Shown: piece by piece, positions 19,381 to 27,703 of the stretch
Layout of the letters: each line of letters starts with the position of its first letter
Position numbering within the stretch: the first letter of the stretch is position 1
Origin: Gottfriedia acidiceleris
GTDB taxonomy: Bacteria; Bacillota; Bacilli; Bacillales; Bacillaceae_G
Direction of reading: 5' to 3'
NCBI RefSeq assembly: GCF_023115465.1
Contig: NZ_CP096034.1
Span: forward strand, 2,852,001-2,916,000
Length of the DNA: 64,000 nucleotides
Position numbers and translations under genes: made by a program
The notes under the pieces: generated by a model
Seen by the model: the letters and a program-made list of their open reading frames with translations, nothing else
Told to the model about the DNA's origin: nothing
Database searches by the model: none

Positions 19381-19428
19381 AACCTGTATCTGATTACTAG
19401 TTAATCTTAGATACAGGTTATTTTTTTT
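19381..19428 (+). terminator. Terminator of the 60-aa membrane protein gene
   Basis: AACCTGTATCT (19381-19391) pairs with AGATACAGGTT (19409-19419), followed by eight Ts. Confidence 0.9.
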
Positions 19429-19450
19429 ATGATGCCAAACATACATACTT

Positions 19451-20266
19451 CTACATTTTTGCTTTTTTAGTGTTCTTTCCTTTAATTCTCTTTAACGTAG
19501 CTACGATCAGAAAGCTTACAATTACTAATAAGAGCCATGAACTTACTTTACCTAGATGAACTAAACTCCATGCAACTGACTGATTAGGATATTGCCAAGC
19601 ACCAAAAAAGGTAGCAATATTTTCGGCTATCCAAATAAAAAATCCAATTAGCACGAAAGATAGTGCAATTGGCATACGGTACCTGGTTCCATTAACTTCA
19701 TAAGTGACCCAAGATTTCCAAAAAACAATTATGACAAGCCCTGATAACCACCAACGAACGTCAATCAAAAAATGGTGAGTAAAGAAATTCAAATAAATTG
19801 CTGTTGCAAGTGAAGCAACTACAAAAAATGGTGGCCAATTAACTAGTTCAACATTCAACCTTCTCCATGCTTGACATAAATAACTTGCAACACTTGCGTA
19901 CATAAAACCACTATATAGTGGCACTCCAAATAATTTGGAGTATCCTTCCCCCGGATAAGCCCAAGAGCCCATATGTACCTTAAAAAGTTCAAGCGCAAGT
20001 CCAATTAGGTGAAAAAGTGTGATGACCTTTAATTCATCCAATGTTTCAAGCTTAGTACGCACCATTAACCATTGCATCAAAATACAAATCAAAAGTAACC
20101 AATCATATCGTGGTAGTAATGGCAGTGGAACAATTTTAGTAAAAGCTAAAGAGGCAAAAATTACAACAGGAAAAATACATGATAAAGCCTGCTCCCAACC
20201 AAATCGAACAAGTTGTTTGAACGCTCTTATAAAATGTGACTCAGCCTTTGGAAGTATTAAATTCAC
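19451..20266 (-). CDS. yoaT: DUF817 integral membrane protein (YoaT-like)
   Basis: A protein of 271 residues with about eight hydrophobic segments, matching the DUF817/YoaT family. The central stretch LFKVHMGSWAYPGEGYSKLF and a similar later one, IATFFGAWQYPNQS, suggest an internal repeat of a G-[SA]-W-x-Y-P motif. The GTG at 20266 sits eight bases after AAGGAG and is preferred to the upstream start. It is the last gene of a three-gene operon, 36 bases after the yozG-like gene. The order yoaS-yozG-yoaT is the same as I recall in B. subtilis. Function unknown. Confidence 0.82.
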   Translation of the reverse strand: MNLILPKAESHFIRAFKQLVRFGWEQALSCIFPVVIFASLAFTKIVPLPLLPRYDWLLLICILMQWLMVRTKLETLDELKVITLFHLIGLALELFKVHMGSWAYPGEGYSKLFGVPLYSGFMYASVASYLCQAWRRLNVELVNWPPFFVVASLATAIYLNFFTHHFLIDVRWWLSGLVIIVFWKSWVTYEVNGTRYRMPIALSFVLIGFFIWIAENIATFFGAWQYPNQSVAWSLVHLGKVSSWLLLVIVSFLIVATLKRIKGKNTKKAKM

Positions 20267-20302
20267 AATTAGCTCTCCTTCATAAATTAATATTAATCTC
20301 AA

Positions 20303-20524
20303 CTAACTATTGTTTTCTTCATCAATTTGATACTCTAAAATATCTCCAGGTTGACAGTCTAAGGCCTTACAAATCGCTTCTAAAGTTGCAAATCGAATCG
20401 CTTTTGCCTTACCGTTTTTCAATATCGAAAGATTCGCCATTGTAATTCCAACCTTTTCCGAAAGCTGAGTTACACTCATTTTCCTTTTTGCCAACATTAC
20501 GTCAATATTGATAATAATTGCCAT
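20303..20524 (-). CDS. yozG: Small XRE-type regulator (YozG-like)
   Basis: A 73-residue Cro/C1-type helix-turn-helix protein. The recognition region is MSVTQLSEKVGITMANLSIL, followed by AIRFATLEAICKALDCQPGD, the typical end of this HTH_26-like family. The start is ATG at 20524, five bases after GAGGTGA; the longer frame starts inside the SD. It lies ten bases after the stop of the DUF2975 gene, so the two are co-transcribed. Confidence 0.88.
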   Translation of the reverse strand: MAIIINIDVMLAKRKMSVTQLSEKVGITMANLSILKNGKAKAIRFATLEAICKALDCQPGDILEYQIDEENNS

Positions 20525-20534
20525 GTTCTTCACC

Positions 20535-21017
20535 TCAGACTGTTAAATCATTTTCTGCTTTTATATCAATTGCTTCTTTCAAGAGCCTTTCTAGAACCGC
20601 TGCAAAAACTGCAATTACCAATGAAGCAAAAATCAAGACCATGCCAATAACCATAAATCCTGGAGCGTCATCCATATCAGCAATTAAATAAAAAAGTGGT
20701 AACCCTAGTACATACAATACACTGATTGCGATTGCGCTAAATTTTATTTTCTTTAATGCGTTAACCGATAATTCCGAGAATGCTTTGTTTTTATCTATGT
20801 AGCTTAAAAGTTTAAAAGCTTGATAAAGAGCAAAATAGAAAGGAATCGCTGCAGCATATAGATCGATAAAAATAAAATATTTCATTAAAGCAATATTCGG
20901 ATACAGTTCTGCAGCAAATTCTGCAATCTTCGGAACCACAAATAGACACAATGCAAGAACTGGGAGTCCAATAAGAATCACGACTAGTTTTAAAAAGAGA
21001 GTTGACCCTCGTTTCAT
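20535..21017 (-). CDS. yoaS: DUF2975 membrane protein (YoaS-like)
   Basis: A 160-residue protein with four hydrophobic segments (about 8-28, 43-65, 92-112 and 122-142), matching DUF2975. Genes of this family are nearly always followed by a small XRE regulator, as here. The pair is thought to be a membrane sensor with its transcription factor, but this is inferred. SD GAGGTG lies five bases before the ATG. First gene of the yoaS-yozG-yoaT operon. Confidence 0.85.
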   Translation of the reverse strand: MKRGSTLFLKLVVILIGLPVLALCLFVVPKIAEFAAELYPNIALMKYFIFIDLYAAAIPFYFALYQAFKLLSYIDKNKAFSELSVNALKKIKFSAIAISVLYVLGLPLFYLIADMDDAPGFMVIGMVLIFASLVIAVFAAVLERLLKEAIDIKAENDLTV

Positions 21018-21238
21018 AAAAGCACCTCACTAATTTATTTCCACTTTGAATTTACCATATAATTTATCGTTTCACAATAAATTATTGTTGTTTTTTATTA
21101 TATTATAATTTAAGAAATTATCCTTACATTTTATAAATCGTAAAAAAGGAATCGTCGCGTATAAAAAATTCTGATACGACTCCTAAATCATCCAAACCCT
21201 CACCAACACGGAAAGAAAAAGTTTTTATTAAGTTTGAG

Positions 21239-21267
21239 TTGAATTAACTTTACAGATTTTTTATACT
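21239..21267 (+). promoter_or_regulatory. Sigma-A promoter of the padR operon
   Basis: TTGAAT (-35, 21239-21244) and TATACT (-10, 21262-21267) are 17 bp apart. Transcription would start near 21274. The first operator of the array below overlaps the -10 box. Confidence 0.7.
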
Positions 21268-21313
21268 GTTAGTAACATATTACTGTTAATAACAGTATAC
21301 TATTAATAACAGT
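21265..21313 (+). promoter_or_regulatory. Three tandem 15-bp palindromic operators
   Basis: Copies begin at 21265, 21282 and 21299, exactly 17 bp apart. The middle copy is the perfect palindrome ACTGTTAATAACAGT. The first is ACTGTTAGTAACATA and the third ACTATTAATAACAGT. The array covers the -10 box and the start site of the padR operon, a typical position for autorepression. It is most likely the PadR binding site. Confidence 0.75.
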
Positions 21314-21359
21314 TTAAAATAATTGTGAGGAAATTATACGAATATAGGAGGTTTAATAA

Positions 21360-21701
21360 ATGAAACATACAGGCCGACATACTGGTGCGTTTCTTTTATT
21401 GTTTTTAACAGAGGGAGACAGTTATGGCGGGAAGCTTTTGCAGAAGTGTGAGGAAGAACTACCAATAAATCCGATAGACAGTTCGATCTTATATCGAACT
21501 TTAAAGCAATTAGAGACTGAAGGTGCTGTTGAATCTTATTTAGGTACATCAGAGCAAGATAAACCGATTAAGATGTACAAAATTACTGAAGTTGGAAAAG
21601 AAAAATTGAAGGAATTTCAAATAAACATTGAAGAAAAGCTTAAGAATTTAACATTTTTCATAAACAAATTCCATGAATGGAAAGAAGGAGAAGAATCATG
21701 A
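21360..21701 (+). CDS. PadR-family transcriptional regulator
   Basis: A 113-residue PadR-type winged helix regulator. The helix-turn-helix and wing are seen in GDSYGGKLLQKCEEELPINPIDSS with ILYRTLKQLETEGAVES, and the YKITEVGKEKL strand and helix follow. The long C-terminal helix serves dimerisation. SD AGGAGG precedes the ATG. Its stop overlaps the start of the first permease half (ATGA), so the three genes form one operon that PadR probably represses through the triple operator. Confidence 0.92.
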   Translation: MKHTGRHTGAFLLLFLTEGDSYGGKLLQKCEEELPINPIDSSILYRTLKQLETEGAVESYLGTSEQDKPIKMYKITEVGKEKLKEFQINIEEKLKNLTFFINKFHEWKEGEES

Positions 21702-22180
21702 TTAATGCTTCGATCCTATACAGTTTAGCAATAATTCTTACTATTATTTCATTTATAAAAGATCGAAATAAAACGAAGGAAGCTCTATTAAAATCTTGGA
21801 GAATGTTTTGCAATATTTTACCTGAAATTTTAACTATTATGTTATTTATAGGACTATCCTTATCCTTTTTAACGCCTACAATGGTTTCATCAATTATTGG
21901 AGAACACTCTGGGGTGAAAGGAATTATACTATCTACATTAATTGGTTCTGTTGGACTAATTCCAAGTTTTATCGTTTTTCCTCTTGGAGAAACATTAGTC
22001 CAAAATGGTGCTGGATTACCACAAGTAGCAGTGTTAATGTCAACATTAATGTCAGTAGGAATTATCACATTACCGATGGAACAAAAATTATTTGGAAGAA
22101 GTTTTGCATTTGCACGTAATGCAAGTGGACTTTTAATGTCTCTTTTATTTGCATATATTATTTGGTTGGTGATGGTATGA
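21698..22180 (+). CDS. Permease half 1 (ArsP/DUF318-like)
   Basis: A 160-residue membrane protein with about four hydrophobic segments. It looks like one half of a predicted permease of the ArsP/YraQ (DUF318) kind or the related nucleoside-recognition fold. Its core, GEHSGVKGIILSTLIGSVGL followed by PSFIVFPLG, aligns with the core of the next gene. The start is ATG at 21698 after AAGGAGA, overlapping the padR stop; the upstream Met of the longer frame is not needed. The substrate is unknown. Confidence 0.75.
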   Translation: MINASILYSLAIILTIISFIKDRNKTKEALLKSWRMFCNILPEILTIMLFIGLSLSFLTPTMVSSIIGEHSGVKGIILSTLIGSVGLIPSFIVFPLGETLVQNGAGLPQVAVLMSTLMSVGIITLPMEQKLFGRSFAFARNASGLLMSLLFAYIIWLVMV

Positions 22181-22710
22181 GTCAATTAAAAAAATATCGT
22201 TTCTTTTTTATTTTATTACTAGCGTTAATCGTTCTAACCTTAATAAACCACTCACTTGGAATGAAAGCATTTCATTTAACTGGAAGTAGTATTTTAAATA
22301 TGCTGTTTCTTCTCCCACCTGTTTTAATTTTTGTTGGCTTACTTGATAAATGGGTTAAGAAAGAAACCCTTATTAAATATATGGGAGATAAATCTGGTAT
22401 TTACGGTGTTCTGTTTGCTCTCTTACTAGGAGGTATTGCAGCTGGTCCTCTATACCTAGCTTTTCCGATTGCCGTACTTTTATTGAAAAAAGGAGCAAGT
22501 ATTCGCTATGTTGTTTTCTTTTTAGGAGTTTGGACAACGGCTAAATTACCTGTAGTTATCTATGAACTTGCTTCATTTGGTATTAAATTTACACTTATTC
22601 ATTTATGTTTTGGCTTAGTATTTTACTATTTAATGGGCATCATTTTTGAGAAGTTTTATAATCATAAGCAATTGTTAAATTATGAAGATCACCAAGATAT
22701 ATCTATCTAA
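22177..22710 (+). CDS. Permease half 2 (ArsP/DUF318-like)
   Basis: A 177-residue membrane protein, paralogous to the preceding half. GDKSGIYGVLFALLLGGIAA and GPLYLAFPIAVLLLKKGAS align with the corresponding region of half 1. It would pair with half 1 into a complete transporter. The start is ATG at 22177 in an ATGA overlap with the upstream stop; the longer frame has no better signal. Confidence 0.75.
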   Translation: MSQLKKYRFFFILLLALIVLTLINHSLGMKAFHLTGSSILNMLFLLPPVLIFVGLLDKWVKKETLIKYMGDKSGIYGVLFALLLGGIAAGPLYLAFPIAVLLLKKGASIRYVVFFLGVWTTAKLPVVIYELASFGIKFTLIHLCFGLVFYYLMGIIFEKFYNHKQLLNYEDHQDISI

Positions 22711-22829
22711 CTATTTACTGTGAATAATTGATAACAGACTCTTTATTAAATAAATATTAGTGAAAAAAGAGTACAAAATGAGGAGCAAATTTTTCCTCAA
22801 CAAAAAACTACATGAATAACTGTAAACTT

Positions 22830-22859
22830 AAGAAGACTAGCGCGTATGCTAGTCTTCTT
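22830..22859 (+). terminator. Strong hairpin after the permease operon
   Basis: AAGAAGACTAGC (22830-22841) pairs perfectly with GCTAGTCTTCTT (22848-22859). No real T-run follows on either strand, so termination may be weak. It could instead stabilise the transcript. Confidence 0.5.
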
Positions 22860-22950
22860 GAAATGTAAACCGCTATCTATTATAATCAGGTGAATTGTTC
22901 AATTATCTAGCCTATTTCACTTGTCGTAACATTACTCAAAGTGGTTAATC

Positions 22951-23610
22951 TTAAAGCTTCCTCTTCAATTTTTTGTAAAATCTATATGAGTGTCTAGTAA
23001 AATCCAAAAATTTCAGCGGGATTTTTATAGGTACATTATACAAAGTTTTTTTATATAGTTTATAGTAGGCTTTGACTAAATCTTCCCACTTTTCATCTTT
23101 TCCTTTTTTGTAAAAGTCAGATATATCCACAACGTATCCCCTACCATCTTTCATCATCACGTTTTTCCCATGAACGTCGTATGGATTTAGCCCCCGACTT
23201 ATCGCATACTTAAGTGCAATATTTACATCATTAATCACACTCTCAGGTATTCGAACACCATTTGCAAGGGCGTTGTATAACGTAATACCTTCTAATCTTT
23301 TTAATACTAGATATGATTCACCGAATTGGATTAATTTTGAATAAGCTGGATGCTCTCCTAATTGTTTATAGACTTGAACTTCTTTTTCTAAACCATCTAG
23401 ATCTTTTCCATACACTTTAACAACCACATTTGGTTCAGAATGGTGTATAAAAACAGCAGCATAATTACCAGATCCAATACATTTCCAGCCTTCAGGTATA
23501 TTCTTTACTACTATTGGATCATTTGGACGTTCACTCTTGAGATTTACATTCTGAATTAATTCCTTTTCAATTAGAACTTTATATTCAGATTGATTTGTTA
23601 AAATAGACAT
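22951..23610 (-). CDS. Small protein kinase-like protein
   Basis: A 219-residue protein with a minimal kinase fold of the bacterial Ser/Thr- or RIO-like type. The glycine-rich loop is GSGNYAAVF (46-54). Lys65 in VVVKVYG would bind ATP. The catalytic loop is DVHGKNVMM (145-153; Asp145, Asn150), and VDISD (Asp162) stands for DFG. There is no membrane segment or extracellular domain. The length resembles the YrzF-type kinases of Bacillus; the substrate is unknown. The start is ATG seven bases after AAAGGGG. Monocistronic. Confidence 0.8.
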   Translation of the reverse strand: MSILTNQSEYKVLIEKELIQNVNLKSERPNDPIVVKNIPEGWKCIGSGNYAAVFIHHSEPNVVVKVYGKDLDGLEKEVQVYKQLGEHPAYSKLIQFGESYLVLKRLEGITLYNALANGVRIPESVINDVNIALKYAISRGLNPYDVHGKNVMMKDGRGYVVDISDFYKKGKDEKWEDLVKAYYKLYKKTLYNVPIKIPLKFLDFTRHSYRFYKKLKRKL

Positions 23611-23709
23611 TCGTTTACCCCTTTATATCCGTTTACTACTTTATCTAAACCTATTATCATATTAAATTTTATCAATCGTTTTAATAATGACTTATAAAAG
23701 TTAAAGACT

Positions 23710-24183
23710 TTATTTCCTAAATAACTGACCTATCTTGTTTTTATTATTTAAATTACTATGGATTAGTTTCTCTAATTCCTTTTCATTCGTATAAGAACTT
23801 AAATCTTTTCCATACCATTCATCAAGTTGTTGTCTTGTCACAGTATATTTTTGATCAGCAAAATCAAAAACAATCGATTCTACGTTTTGGATCAATGCAA
23901 ATAAGTAGGTTGCATTATTTATGATTATATTTTTAGTATTAGCCGGTAAATTCTTATATTCAATCGTTATACTATAAGGCTTCTTTTTTGTTTGAAGTGA
24001 CATTTTGGTGAATTCATTATGATTTGGTAATCGTTTTATAATGCTTCCTACAGCACTGTTATTACCGACATAAGAATTTTTATAATGAAAAATATCCTTA
24101 TTTGTGTGTGTGTTGCTAAAGGAACAGCAGGTTAAACTGATCAATAATAATATGAGTATGAGGTAACCTAAGATTTTTTTCAT
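23710..24183 (-). CDS. Putative lipoprotein, DUF4825-like
   Basis: A 157-residue protein with a hydrophobic signal followed by SLTCCS, a lipobox-like end with Cys19/Cys20. The mature part begins KNSYVGNNSAVGSIIKRLPN, a pattern I associate with DUF4825. ESIVFDFADQKYTVTRQQLD is the later core. The function is unknown. The start is ATG after AAAGGGGG. Confidence 0.7.
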   Translation of the reverse strand: MKKILGYLILILLLISLTCCSFSNTHTNKDIFHYKNSYVGNNSAVGSIIKRLPNHNEFTKMSLQTKKKPYSITIEYKNLPANTKNIIINNATYLFALIQNVESIVFDFADQKYTVTRQQLDEWYGKDLSSYTNEKELEKLIHSNLNNKNKIGQLFRK

Positions 24184-24288
24184 ATTTCCCCCTTTGCTCT
24201 TTTAATTGATGACGAATTCAATTCGTTTGCAAAAAAAGTTACGATTTTACTAGGAAATTAATTAAACTTCTTTACAAGCGCAAATTGT

Positions 24289-24320
24289 GAAATAGGAGCT
24301 GATTATTCAGCTCCTATTTT
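24289..24320 (-). terminator. Bidirectional terminator after the MFS gene
   Basis: AAATAGGAGCTG (24290-24301) pairs with CAGCTCCTATTT (24308-24319). The T-run is short on both strands. Confidence 0.65.
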
Positions 24321-24332
24321 ATCTTATTTATT

Positions 24333-25628
24333 TTACAGATGAAGACCTTGTTCGCGTTCTTTCTTTCCTCCACGTGACCAAATCACGACTGGAATAAGGA
24401 TTAGGGATAAGATTCCTCCAGCTAATGATAATGTTGCATAACTTGAATTCGCAACAATCATTCCAGACAATGCGCCACCTGAAGCCCCTGCTAGTGCGAC
24501 AAATACATCCACAGTTCCTTGAGTCTTGGCGCGTGTAGTAGAATCTGTTGAATCAACGATTTGAGCAGTCCCACTGATTAGTCCAAAATTCCATCCTAAT
24601 CCTAGTAAAGAAAGAGCAACTACTAGTAGAATCATCGAATCACTTGGTGCTGATGCGGCTATTACTCCTGCTAGTAATAAAGTGGCTCCAGATGCAATTG
24701 ACATAGCTGTTCGCCCTATTTTATCTACAAGAATACCTGTAATGAGTGAAGGCAGATACATTGAGCCAATATGGAACGCAATCACAATACCTACTTCGTT
24801 TAGTCCATGACCGTGATGTTTCATGTGAATAGGTGTCATTGTCATAATAGCTACCATAACTATTTGCGTCAGTACCATTGTCGTTGCACCTACAGTAATA
24901 CCCCTCTTTGCTTTCAGACTTTCAATTTGTGTGGAATGAACTACATCCACTATTTGTGTTTTATTTGACTCGATTATTTTTGCTAAAATCAACGGGTCAG
25001 GATTAAGCATCATGAAAAGAAAAAGGCCGGCCAAAATAAAAGCAGTTGCGGATAAAATGAATGGACCTGCAAGTGCTGGCACGCCAATGGAGACTGCTAA
25101 TTTACCCATTGGGCCTACTAGATTAGGACCTGCAACCGCACCAAATGTTGTGGAAACCATGGCAATACTAATCGCTTTTGCACGTTGTTTATTATTTGCT
25201 AAATCAGTTCCCGCATATCTAGCTTGCAAATTGGTTGCTGTTCCTGCACCGTAAATCAAGAGTGATGCAAATAAAAGGATTATACTGTTTGTCATTGCCG
25301 CAATTACTACACCGATTGCTCCAAGTCCACCAGTAAAAAATCCTGCAGCAAGACCGATTCGTCGACCAAATCTTTGAGAAAGCCTACCAACAATTAATGC
25401 CGCTCCTGCTGAACCTAGTGTAAAAAGGGATGCTGGAAGACCAGTAAAAGCATCTGTCCCAAGCATTTGTTGAGCTAGTAGTGCACCGACTGTAACTCCG
25501 GCAGCTAATCCTGCTCCACCAAAAATTTGCGAAATGCTAACCATCAATAGTGTCCGTTTATATAGCATTTTTTGTTTTTCCTCTGAATTTACATAATCCA
25601 TTGCAAAATTATGTGCTCGATTATTCAT
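24333..25628 (-). CDS. MFS transporter, drug/metabolite efflux type
   Basis: A 431-residue major facilitator with 12 hydrophobic segments. The cytoplasmic loop motif between helices 2 and 3 is GRLSQRFGRRIGL (about 81-93), and the related loop after helix 8 is GILVDKIGRTAM. The large charged loop at about 218-238 separates the two halves. The substrate is unknown; the pattern is that of DHA1-type antiporters. The start is ATG after AAGGTG. A near-consensus cre site lies 60 bp upstream, so carbon catabolite control is possible. Confidence 0.88.
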   Translation of the reverse strand: MNNRAHNFAMDYVNSEEKQKMLYKRTLLMVSISQIFGGAGLAAGVTVGALLAQQMLGTDAFTGLPASLFTLGSAGAALIVGRLSQRFGRRIGLAAGFFTGGLGAIGVVIAAMTNSIILLFASLLIYGAGTATNLQARYAGTDLANNKQRAKAISIAMVSTTFGAVAGPNLVGPMGKLAVSIGVPALAGPFILSATAFILAGLFLFMMLNPDPLILAKIIESNKTQIVDVVHSTQIESLKAKRGITVGATTMVLTQIVMVAIMTMTPIHMKHHGHGLNEVGIVIAFHIGSMYLPSLITGILVDKIGRTAMSIASGATLLLAGVIAASAPSDSMILLVVALSLLGLGWNFGLISGTAQIVDSTDSTTRAKTQGTVDVFVALAGASGGALSGMIVANSSYATLSLAGGILSLILIPVVIWSRGGKKEREQGLHL

Positions 25629-25687
25629 TTATACACCTTCTTATAGTCGTGTGATTTTTAAAAAATAATTGCAATAATATCAATGAA

Positions 25688-25701
25688 TGTAAGCGTTTAA
25701 T
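25688..25701 (-). promoter_or_regulatory. Candidate cre (CcpA) site upstream of the MFS gene
   Basis: TGTAAGCGTTTAAT on the plus strand matches 13 of 14 positions of TGWAARCGYTWNCW; only the C near the end is A. The site is nearly palindromic and lies 60 bp upstream of the MFS start codon. Confidence 0.5.
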
Positions 25702-25777
25702 TTACATCTCTTTTATTTTAACAAATATCACTTTATATCAAACTATTATTTTTAGTTTCTTTCGTAAATTTAACAGA

Positions 25778-25818
25778 TAAAACAAATGCATCTAGCCTAT
25801 TGACTTGATGCATTTGTT
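25778..25818 (-). terminator. Terminator of phnA
   Basis: AACAAATGCATC (25781-25792) pairs perfectly with GATGCATTTGTT (25807-25818). Ts follow on the minus strand. It lies 29 bases after the phnA stop codon. Confidence 0.8.
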
Positions 25819-25846
25819 CATTTAATAGAATTTATCAATCACGATA

Positions 25847-26185
25847 CTACGCTTTTTTAACAAACTCAGACTTCAACTTCATGGCACCAAAACCTTCAAT
25901 TTTACAATCGATATCGTGATCACCTTCAACTAAGCGAATACTTTTCACTTTTGTACCAATTTTCACGACAAGTGACGTGCCTTTTACTTTTAAATCTTTT
26001 ATTACTGTAACTGAATCACCGTCATTTAAAATATTTCCGTTAGCATCTTTTACTACTTTTGTTTCGTCATACTTATGTTCTGCTTCCATTGACCATTCAT
26101 ATCCACATTCCGGACATATTAAAAGATTTCCATCTTCATATGTATATGCTGAATTACACTTAGGGCAATTAGGTAGATTTTCCAT
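25847..26185 (-). CDS. phnA: PhnA/YjdM-family zinc-ribbon protein
   Basis: A 112-residue protein with an N-terminal zinc ribbon (CPKC at about 7-10 and CPEC at about 24-27) and a C-terminal beta-rich domain ([40 protein letters not shown]). It belongs to the PhnA/YjdM family. The name comes from the E. coli phosphonate locus but no phosphonate role is proven for it. The start is ATG at 26185, six bases after GGAGGA. The longer frame begins upstream of the SD. Confidence 0.92.
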   Translation of the reverse strand: MENLPNCPKCNSAYTYEDGNLLICPECGYEWSMEAEHKYDETKVVKDANGNILNDGDSVTVIKDLKVKGTSLVVKIGTKVKSIRLVEGDHDIDCKIEGFGAMKLKSEFVKKA

Positions 26186-26387
26186 TGTTTTTCCTCCGCT
26201 CATTATTGAATCTATACTGTTTACTCAACTTCTATATAGTCGCATACTCCTAACCTTAATACAAGATTAGCTAACAATTATCGAATTTTAATGATAGTGT
26301 TAAGGTTAATTTAAGAATTGACCTGTAAAATATAAATATAGTTTCAACCTTCTTCATTATGAAAGTAAGTCCCCAATTATTTTCATA

Positions 26388-26427
26388 TATAAAATAGCTC
26401 ATGACTAGAGGTCATGAGCTATTTTGT
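26388..26427 (-). terminator. Terminator of the hflX-ynbB operon
   Basis: AAAATAGCTCATGAC (26391-26405) pairs perfectly with GTCATGAGCTATTTT (26411-26425). The stem starts three bases after the ynbB stop. Confidence 0.88.
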
Positions 26428-26428
26428 T

Positions 26429-27700
26429 TTAAATTTCTATTAGATTTTTTTCAATTAAAGAATTAACTGCTGAACAAATTGCGATTTTCACATGAGCATA
26501 AGTTAAGCCACCTTGAACGTATGCAACATAAGGAGCTCTTATTGGACCATCTGCCGTTAATTCAATACTTGCACCTTGGATAAATGTCCCCGCTGCCATA
26601 ATTACATCGTCTTCGTATCCAGGCATATAGTTTGCTGTTGGCGTAAAATGAGCATTGATTGGTGAAGCTGCTTGAATTGCCTGACAAAATGCGATCATTT
26701 TTTCTTTATCATCAAATTGAACAGATTGAATTAAGTCGGTTCTTACTGCATCCCATGAAGGGTTTGTGTTCATTCCAAGCTTTTCTAAGAATGCTGCAGT
26801 AAATAATGCTCCTTTTAATGCTTGACCAGTAATATGTGGCGCCATAAAAAATCCATGATACATATCTTGTAACGCATAAAGTGAAGCACCAGCTTCACGT
26901 CCAATTCCTGGAGATGTTAAACGATAGCCACATTTTTCGACTAAATCTTTACGTCCTACAATATAACCACCTGTTTTGGCAAGTCCACCACCAGGATTTT
27001 TAATTAATGAACCTGCCATTAAATCTGCACCTACATGGCATGGCTCAAGTTTTTCAACAAACTCACCATAGCAATTATCTACAAAAACAATGACATTTGG
27101 ATCAATTTCTTTTACAAAATCAATCATCTCTTTAATTTGTTCAATTGTATATGATGGTCTTGTTCCATAACCTTTTGAACGCTGAATACCGATTACTTTC
27201 GTATTACTTGTCATTTTATTTGCTACTTTTTCATAATTGATTCGTTCATCATTTACTAATTCGATTGATTCGTATCCAATACCAAAATCTTTTAATGAGC
27301 CATTTCCACTTTCCCCACGAATCCCTACGATTTCCTCTAATGTATCGTATGGCTTCCCGGTAATATATAAAAGCTCATCCCCTGGTCTTAGTACGCCAAA
27401 TAAAGCAGTTGAAATTGCATGGGTTCCAGAAATGATTTGCGGTCTTACTAAACCAGCTTCTCCTCCTAAAACATCAGCAAAAATCTCCTCTAATGTATCT
27501 CTTCCGATATCATCATAACCATAACCAGTTGTTGGGATAAAATGACTATCACTTACTTTATGCTTTCGAAAGCTTTGTAAAACTTTGTATTGGTTATACT
27601 CAATCACATCGTCAATTTCTTTATGGGCTTCTGAAATCAATTTTTCAACATCTGCCACTAATGGTGCAATTTTTTCCCCGTTTGATAAAAATTCTAGCAT
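26429..27700 (-). CDS. ynbB: PLP-dependent enzyme YnbB (methionine gamma-lyase-like, 'aluminium resistance')
   Basis: A fold-type I PLP enzyme of 423 residues from the Met_gamma_lyase/aluminium-resistance family. The PLP-binding Lys234 lies in GSLIKNPGGGLA, and Asp208 in FVDNCYGEF contacts the pyridine nitrogen. The metabolic role is not established; it is related to Cys/Met metabolism enzymes. The start is ATG after an SD inside the end of hflX, with 3 bases between the genes. The order hflX-ynbB is conserved in Bacillus, where glnRA usually follows; here phnA and an MFS gene are found instead. Confidence 0.93.
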   Translation of the reverse strand: MLEFLSNGEKIAPLVADVEKLISEAHKEIDDVIEYNQYKVLQSFRKHKVSDSHFIPTTGYGYDDIGRDTLEEIFADVLGGEAGLVRPQIISGTHAISTALFGVLRPGDELLYITGKPYDTLEEIVGIRGESGNGSLKDFGIGYESIELVNDERINYEKVANKMTSNTKVIGIQRSKGYGTRPSYTIEQIKEMIDFVKEIDPNVIVFVDNCYGEFVEKLEPCHVGADLMAGSLIKNPGGGLAKTGGYIVGRKDLVEKCGYRLTSPGIGREAGASLYALQDMYHGFFMAPHITGQALKGALFTAAFLEKLGMNTNPSWDAVRTDLIQSVQFDDKEKMIAFCQAIQAASPINAHFTPTANYMPGYEDDVIMAAGTFIQGASIELTADGPIRAPYVAYVQGGLTYAHVKIAICSAVNSLIEKNLIEI

Positions 27701-27703
27701 TGA

